Assembly (NCBI GenBank): GCA_016165875.1
Contig: JABBOT010000029.1
Coordinates: forward strand, 2,774,639-2,838,638
Origin: Acanthopleura granulata
Taxonomy: Eukaryota > Mollusca > Polyplacophora > Chitonida > Chitonidae
Direction: 5' to 3'
Length of the DNA stretch: 64,000 nucleotides
Shown here: piece after piece, positions 40,001-49,000 of the stretch
Numbering within the stretch: the stretch's first letter is position 1
Layout of the letters: each line of letters begins with the position of its first letter
Translations under genes and position numbers: made by a program
Notes under the pieces: model-generated
What the model saw: the letters and a program-made list of their open reading frames with translations, nothing else
What the model was told of the DNA's origin: nothing
Databases searched by the model: none

Positions 40001-43000
40001 ATGTACTTGTATAATTGAACGCGAAACAAGAGTGAGGGTTTAGTCAGAAAGCCATGGAAGTTGAGCAGCGCAGAGGTGAACGAACCATGGCCTGCTGTAA
40101 TGGTGGGCACCATGTACGTGTGATGAACAGTCACATTGCACTTTACTATATACCCAGTTAAGCTTTCCCCTTGTTTGATATTCTATGCTTTGATTTCGCA
40201 TCATCAGGAAATCAGAAAGGCCCTGTTTTTAGAACCATCTCTCAGTGCTGACTGTAGATTTACAAATATGACACCTGTTGTTCTCTGCTGTGCATAGTAA
40301 TAGACGGAGTTTGGTGTCGACTACATGTAATATTCTTGTTCAAAACACATGGAACACTATTGTGTGCCAACAGGTGATTTGTTAAAGTCCTGATAACTGA
40401 GCTGACCGTAGAAGACTTTCTGCAATACATGTAGATGTAGTAAGTCTGTACTGTCAGCATATCCCAAAGTTAGCCCACACAGCTTTCTAAGGTACATGTA
40501 TATGTATATTGAAAACTGAATCTTATTGGAAAAACATGTACATGTAGACCACCTCTTTTTATAAATATTTACATGTCCGTACATATAATATCTTGAGGGG
40601 AAAGAATTACAGTAACCGACAAAGGACTGCTTGTTGGCCCCCTATCATAGATGACATTAGGTGGCTTAAATTTATACTCAGTGGACAAATCTAAGTGCAT
40701 CGGAATCCACGCCTACCCACTCGAGACGTGTTTTGACTTACGGCCCATTTAATACTGGTGGGAATGAAGACAGACTCTGGAGAATTAGGTTGAGACAACA
40801 AGGGTAAGGACTGCCCAAATTTGAGCCAGCCTGCAGGATCAAGGGGGCGGGATTTCAAACCAAACCTCTGCTGAACTCCACTTGCATATTTTAAAAGAAA
40901 AACAAATGTAAGGAACAGGATTTAAAAAAAAAAAAATAAAGAGTGAAGATTTTGTCAACTTCCAAAACAACCTGGAAACAGTATCTAAAAGTACCTTCGC
41001 TTATACTTGAAAACTTTTTTGAATGAAATTAAATGTATGTGAAAATTGAATGCTAATAGGGTAGGCTTCATGGATTATAATCATGTTGATAGTGTTGGAC
41101 TGAGATGTCATCAGAAGCTTTTGTTCTTTTGCTCCTATGTCTTATATTTACAAACACAATAGCGCTTAGGTTAAAAGAAAGTTCCCTAGCACTGTTTCTG
41201 TGCCACAGGGGCTGTGTGCTGTGTCCCGCTGTGTGACAGACAGGTGTAACGTCCTGAGGCTGCTAGACAGGTGTCCAGTGCTTAGTGCGTCCTTACTGGT
41301 GAGTGAGTTAGTGATTGAGTGATGAAAGGCAGGCTGAGGTTCAAGTGACGGGTGCAATCTTTAAACTTGTGAGCCCTTCTGATGTAGAGTAAAATGGTTT
41401 GACTCGATATGATAGGCAAACTATGGTACCAAATGTTGTAATAAAGTAGGTCTTCTTTGTGGTGTTCAAAGGTTTGGTTGAAAATACAGAATTCCAAATA
41501 CAGCATGTGGATGCCAGCCATGAAAAAGTGTTGTAATAGGTAATCCTGAAATGCTGACATACAGGTGATCATAAAAACAATAGTAATAAAACACAATAAA
41601 TTGTGATTATTGATGGAATCATCCACGTACAGACCTTCTTAAATGATTGCATGTGTGTCCGGTCAGTTCCACTGGAAGAGGCTTGGTCAACTGACACGGC
41701 TGTTCCTGGAGGGTTGTGGGGCGGGTACCGAGACGGCAGTGGTTCGGGCGCGTACATGGGCCAGAAGGTGGGTACCTAGGGTGCTAGGATCACAGGGGCT
41801 GAATGGTGCTTAACTCTAACACCTCTGCCTTTTCGCAAAAAAAAAGATCAACTGACACTGAGATTTATACACCATTTTAATTTGTTTTTGGAGACAAAAG
41901 CTGCATTGTTTGGGTTAGCCCATTTCTGGGCAGATAAAAGTGTATAGAATATTGTCCTCACTGTGCATGATACTGAATGTTGTACTCAGAATGTACTTGA
42001 AAAACTCTCTGCAAACAGTAAAAAAGGTTGCAGAGTGGGGATAATAATAAGAGTAATAATTGATGCAGTATGACTTAAACATCAACCTGGGCTATTTAGA
42101 CTGACATCTCATGGTAGGTGGAGAAAACAAACAACGTGACTCACCTTCTTATGGTAGATCCCACTGTAGCTTGGTAAAACAAACCCGAGAAGGACATGTC
42201 CACACACCTTGCTGGTGTACAAGCATGCGTGTAGCGCAGTTTGATCCTGGGTTTTATTTTGTGGTAGTGTTATACTTTTGTTTTTCTTCCTCAGCTGTTT
42301 TGAAGGGATTGTCTCATGGATGGGTGGACAAGCAGAATGGCTCCATGGAATCGCTCTTCTTGCCATGGCATTAGAAAGGTATGTATTTCAAACATTACCT
42401 TCTACTATTTCAGTGTGCACAAGATATGGTGTTGTCATTTGTGCAGCAGTGGAGAACCTGACTGTGAGCGAAATAATTTTGAGATTGGCTATAAACCCAT
42501 AGTCACATGTATATATATATATAGTAAATTATATAAAATTTGCCAAAAACAGTAATAAAATATGACATTGGTAGGAAAAGGTACATTTTTCAGGGACACG
42601 TAGAACATCATACTACCTTCAAAGCAAACCTGAAAACACCATTCCAAGATCAGTGGATCTCTCTGAATCATGCAAAATGTGCAACTTAAAGTTTAGTTCA
42701 GTTACCATAAAGTAAATAATTATTGTTATACATGTAGTTGTGCTAAAATGTCAGGAACTTTTCTTGCAGACATTGTCAGCCTCAGGGTAGGATTTGGCCC
42801 CAACTGCAGCACATTTGCCCTCAGGTATGATACAGTCCGTCACAAAACAAAGTACATTTACCTTGGCCACAAGGCGACATTATACAAGAAAAGTTGCAAG
42901 ATATGGATTCACAAATTCTTGTGAAAGGGAGCCCAGAGGCATGATTTTCTTTGTGAAGCACTGAACAGAGGGCCTAAGAGGGATAATTTTCTTTGTGAAG

Positions 43001-46000
43001 CACTAGTTTCGCCATTGTATTGTGGTATGATGAAGGGGTTTAGAACACTTGCTGTTTAAATAAACGTGCATATTTTTACTTATATTCACAAGACCTGTTG
43101 GTAGGCCTTACACTTTGTCTCATTTCAATCTGACTCCACAGCAAACCAGTTGAAGCGTATTGTTATGGTCAACCGTCTGTTATGGGAATATGTTACAAAC
43201 AGTTTCGTAAACATTTAGAGTTTGTGGAGAAATTCTGTGTCTCCATCCTATCGAAAATGAAAATTGTCAAACAATAACAACTTCGAGAGAGAATTCTTAT
43301 ATCGTTTGCTAACTGTTATCTCCAACACTGCTGGGCAGTTTCAAAGAAACTTTATGTATGGATTATCAACTGAGCCCCTGTGCAATGTATTTGAGAGTGA
43401 TCAGATTCACTAGGCCCTTGCCCCAAATGTTCATCTCGGAACCTTCTGACGTTTACAGACTGTGTAACTTTACAAGTTATTATGTATATGTGTATGCTAC
43501 TCAGGTGTTGTCTCCCCTGGCTGAGTGTCTGACTCACTATCTCACCTGGTCACGACTGTTCACGAACAAGGCACAGGTAAGTCAGCTTTTCATTTGTCCA
43601 AATGACAGTCACACAGTTTAGTTTATCATTAATGGCAAATAAAAAGCGGGAGTTTAGAAATCATCTCTTTTTGTCTAAAAATGTGAAGAAACTTCAAGCA
43701 TAGTCTTTGGACCCTAATTGGCAAGCTCTGATCGAAAGCTATGCTTGTCTTACCATTTGTTTCTTTATTAGACCTATTTTGTATCTGAATTTAATCCATT
43801 TATGTAGTTACTAAGTGCAATTAACTGTGTTGATATTTTAGTGTATACAGACATGTTAATGGTGCATACCAAATCACTATCTACACATATTTTCCTGACA
43901 GGAATTAATTAATGTTTAGATGATCATTTATAAACTCACTGAACATTTAATTGCAGACCAGACATGGTTCAGACCAACTTTTGCTGGAAGAGATTTTGTT
44001 ACAAGTCATTACTCTTCAACCAATCATAATCAGTGATATATGTTCTGAAGAAAGGGATTCTTTTGTAAGAAACAATCTGATTGGCCCAGGGTCAAACAAG
44101 CTCAAGTCAGCAACATTACTGGAGTGAGTATTGCATACAGATCATGCTAAGTGATCCATTAAAATGGACCAATTTTTTCATTTTCTAAAAGTTGTCTCAA
44201 ATAACATTTCTGATTGACCCAGGCTTGTTGTTTCTTTGACATGGTCTTATTTGAAGTTCATAAAGATGGCCTGGTTTCTTCCAGTACATGTATGACATAC
44301 TCTTTGAGCGTGCTCTGGTGCTGAATATGTGTGTGTCCCATATTTGTTAATTAGTCAGTTGCTTTTCAGTGATTGGTGATCCGTTGTATGCAGGTGTGCA
44401 GTCAAGTTTCCTGCATCCCATAAGGCAAACTGTCATTGGTTAATGGAAATCATAGACAAATCAATCAACCACTTCAATTCCATCTCTGCTGTTTGTGCTC
44501 TTCAGGTGTTTGGTGTGTTTTTCCAAGAAGCCTTGTTGACTTTCCTATATTCATAAACCTGGCAACTTTAATCAGTCTACTCTTTACTATATTTCAGCCT
44601 GATGACAAAACTAGGAAAAGCTGAGATGGTAGACATATTCAAGAGATTCAGTGTGGATGTGACATTGTCACTACTGAGGCTCCATGTCAGTGTAGGACAG
44701 CTGTATGACAGTATGACACCGTCACCGGGGAGTGATGACTCTGATATCTGCCTGGTATGAGGATTCATATGTAATTTTTACTGACATATATATTGTCCAG
44801 TGCAGGCACATTTTCCTTACACAAAGAGGATGCCCAAATTCATCCTAGGCTTGAAAAAGTAATTTATTTCACCAGAAGTTTAGCTTTTCTTCAACTGGCG
44901 CATTTTGTCACCTCATAGGGCTGCTTGAGAATTTTTTTGTGAAGTTTAACCAATTTTTTTTTACCAGAAAAATTTCCTAGTATCAAAAGTATCACTTTAA
45001 GGCTCCTCATAAACCGAAATACCTGTTTGAAATGAGGGACCTATGTGTGTGACAGGGTTTTGATTGCTTTGTTTCATGAATAATATATAGAATACAAAAC
45101 CTTCCTAAAGTATTTCTTGAATGTGAACATCCGTCTCTGGACAAGATTTGCTTACATGTTTTTCAGCCCATCAGTATGAATGATATGCATCACCTGCAGT
45201 CGTACCTTATCTTTGCCCTGGAAATCTTGAGTGTGGCTGAGTTGTCAAATCTGGACCAGGTAATGTTATGGACACCCGAGTATCAGTGAAGTGTAACATT
45301 GTACCTTGGATTAGAAGATCCAGGTTTTACAGAATGCAACAGTATGTTAATGATCAGTATACTCTCACTGTATGCTTGTGTCATACATGCATGGTGTATC
45401 ACCCGATGTTTGGCCTGGAAAATTGCACTTTTGGAAGGACAAATTTTTAAAAGGATATAGAAATGAAAATAAAAACACTGACTGCCTGTGTGACTTTGTG
45501 TGTGGTTTTGTAATGACAACAGTATTAGGTGCAAAACTGTCCAGAGATATATCACCTTGATGCATTGAAATTGTTCATAGAAAATCAGGTGTGGGAGTGG
45601 AAGGTGTGTGTTGGGATTACCTGACTACAACCCCTCACAGATTATGACACATTTTGGTATCTTTAGGCTGCATGTAATTAGCCAGTGAATGTCCTCTTTG
45701 CACCCTTTAAGATGGTCTTCATTCTAGACGTGCGTTGTATCAACATAGTGCATACCTGTTTACGGCCATGGTTTAGTCGGAGTATATGCAGGTAGGTCTT
45801 AAAGAGCTACTTTGGTATTCAAACATCTGTGTCGTAAAACAAGGTGAAGTGATAAAGATTGAGAAAGTGTGAGTTGCTTTCTTAAATTTTAAAAATATTG
45901 CAGTTTATCAAAACAAAGATTGTACATTTTGTCAAAGAATAGGGAAACAAAATTTTTCTGTCCTTCCAACTTTACCTCATTTGATGGCTGAGATATTGCC

Positions 46001-49000
46001 GATGTGGCGTTAAGCCATAATCATTCATTCATTCATTTGACGTCACGTGCGTGAAGTCACGAATCGCTGACGTGTATCTGCAAAAAGCACTGCCCTTTCA
46101 AACGCTTATGATGTAATTCCTGCATAAATGCCCTACTTGACGTCACATCTGTCTGATTTGACGTCATATAAGGAATATTATTACCTCACATCAGGAAAGT
46201 TTACGAACACAGCCGAAGATTTTGTTTTTGAAATGATCTTCATTCATATGAGTCAAATAGAGTTATTTATTGAAAATTCTTCTGGATTATGGTGTTAGAT
46301 AGGTTCCGTTGGATTTTTTTCATATAATTTTGGCATTTCTACACCGTTTGTATTCTGACCAAAGTGGAACTGTAAGTGTGGTGAATTGTATTAGTATCCA
46401 GGGTCCATATTAACATAGATTTTTTGAACTATACATCATTAGGTGTAGCCAAAATTTTTCAATAACTTTTCCAGCAAGCCAACTACATGCAGCAGTACAT
46501 GTATGTTGGTTTGAAGTTTGTATTTGGTGTCATAGATTTATTGTTTGCTAGAAAACATAGTCGTCATGCCATTATTTTACTGCTGTAATTCTTCAACCTT
46601 TTTGCATGTTGGCAAAGTGTTTATTCAAGCATATTCTGAAGGCCTTATTCTGTGTTGGCTGATAACAAAATTATACTTTGTCTCCAAAATCAAATTTAAA
46701 ATGTGCAGATATTGCTCTGAAAGTTGCTCTTTCATATGCGTGAAGATTGAGGAATTAAGGTAAATGACCAACATGGAAAACTTGACATTTATTATTAGTT
46801 CATGATCAGATCAGGTTGGGTTGATTTTGTTGGGACAGGATTATGCAGATGTTCAAAACAGCAGTGTATATGTAAGATGTAAACCTGTCACAAGGGTTGG
46901 TCTACTAAATTACTGTAGGTTTTATGCACTGCTTGTAAAAGGAAACTGAAATTAACCTTTAAATCTGGCTTTACTTGTATGTCTTTTTTGTATATCACCT
47001 TTTGGACCACTAATACTACTCCAGCAGGGAAAAAGGTATCAATCGATTGCCAGCTATTGGCTTGAGATTCCATTGAAGGACCAGTGTGATGGCTCTGACG
47101 AGTAAAGTCCAGTCATCCTTTGTCTGTAGGGTTATTATTATTAACAAACAAGGCTCCAAATGATGCATGTTACATTTCTATTCTAGTATACGCATTCAGC
47201 AGCATTTTAATAAATATGTTGCGGGTAATTTGAGCAAGCCAGATAGAGTTTTGTTTGAATGTGTGATGTTTATTGCTAGAACTATTTATGTTCCAAGTCA
47301 TATGACTGTCCCACAATGGTTGTTCTGAATCAATTTGATGGGAAACACAGGAGAGCTAGGAACAACCTCAATTTATGTAAAACAAATATTGCTGGTAAAC
47401 CATCTGGAGTATTGCTTTACCACCTGACCACGGGATCTTTACAGCCTGACTCCTTGACATATGTCCATTGGCGCTTGCCTCTTGTTTTAGTGCTTGTTGG
47501 AGAACATGTGACAAGGCTCTTCTTCAAGGAGTCCTTCTAGTGTACAGATGGAGAATCTGCCAGAAAAAAGATAATTGGTTCTGTGGCATGTTGACAGGCA
47601 CTCTGTGAACTAGTCTCATAAAAAAGTCCAGCTTCACAGGTTAAATAGTTCTAAATGTTAGCACATAGCAGCAGTCCGCGGGATAAAAAGAAACGCTTTT
47701 TTTTTTTTTTAACTTTTATGTTGGCATTAGTCAGGGAGCAGCTCTCGGGCTTGCATCATTTGTTACTCAATATGGTTTGTGCGTGTATACAAGACTTAAA
47801 ATAGAGTAAGGCGATAGTTGTATTGCCCATCACCCCATGTAGTTGAAACTGAAGATAGCAAGGCTGTAACAGATGTTGACAGAGGGGAAAAATAACCATG
47901 GGATGCCGGAATGTGCTGATCACCCGGCAGGGGTCTCTGTTTTACTTGTACCCTCTGAGGTTTGAGGTAATGTTTGAAGCCTGGTTAGCTCCTCCTCAGT
48001 AATATTTCTCATAATTAAATACAGCTTTTATGAAGTGAGGTTTTTTCCTTTTTTTTTCTTTTTTGCAGTGTAATATAGTTGAATTTTTGCTTTGTAGAAA
48101 CCCCATGATGAACGTGCTCCCATTTTACCCAGCCCTGCTCGCATGTCCAGTCTTGCTGCTGGCCAAGGCATCCTCTTGTGTCAACGTATCATGTTTGCTT
48201 ATTTTTGCAAGCTGTTGTTCGATTTTAATACACAGAATAAAAAGCTACATTAATAGATACAGTTTTTAGAGCAATAAACCTTCAACTAACCAAACCATAT
48301 ATAGTTTATTCAGAGCTGAATCTACATGTGTATATTGGCCTTGTGAGTAACATATTGTACAAGATATATTATCCAGGCCCCTGCCAGTCAGCCTGTTGAC
48401 AACCTAGGCCTGAGGCCACCCCTGCCCCTCACTCTGTGTGGTACCACAGTGGAACCATGAAGCTAAATGACGCCATCATAAGGTGATAGGTGCATGGGGA
48501 TTTCAGCTCTGATTTGTTTTTTAGCCCACCCTTATGATGTAAGGGGTGGTGCTGAAAGGCTTACAAGACCCCAGTGTTCTTAAAAAGAGGTGTAGATTGG
48601 GTCCCGAAGAGTACTGGACTTTTAACGTAATGCATTTTGTTTGAACTTGAATGATGCATTGGTTTCATCCATTGGTCTCCGACAAAGACATGGTCCTTGA
48701 AAATACTTGAGAACAGAGCATAATAGATCCTTGAAAGCAAGAGCTTGAAAAACTCCCTTTTGGACTGCAGATATAACGTTTTTGTGTGTAACAATTTCAA
48801 ATTATTACATCATATGATATGCTTCTCTGTAATCTTGTTCATGTTTGGAATGACACGAAGCTAATATTTATAAGTTGTCAATTTTTTTACCTGATTAATT
48901 ATTCATTTATCTAGTCATTTTTGCACAGATTGTAAGAATGATTAAATTCTCTGATTTATCTAACTGCTGTTTAATGCCATATTCAAGCATTTTGAACTAA

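Noticed and set aside
48063..48269. Possible terminal FANCA exon after 'ttttttgcag'
   Set aside because: Good acceptor, but the translation is hydrophobic, Cys-rich and unlike the FANCA C-terminus.
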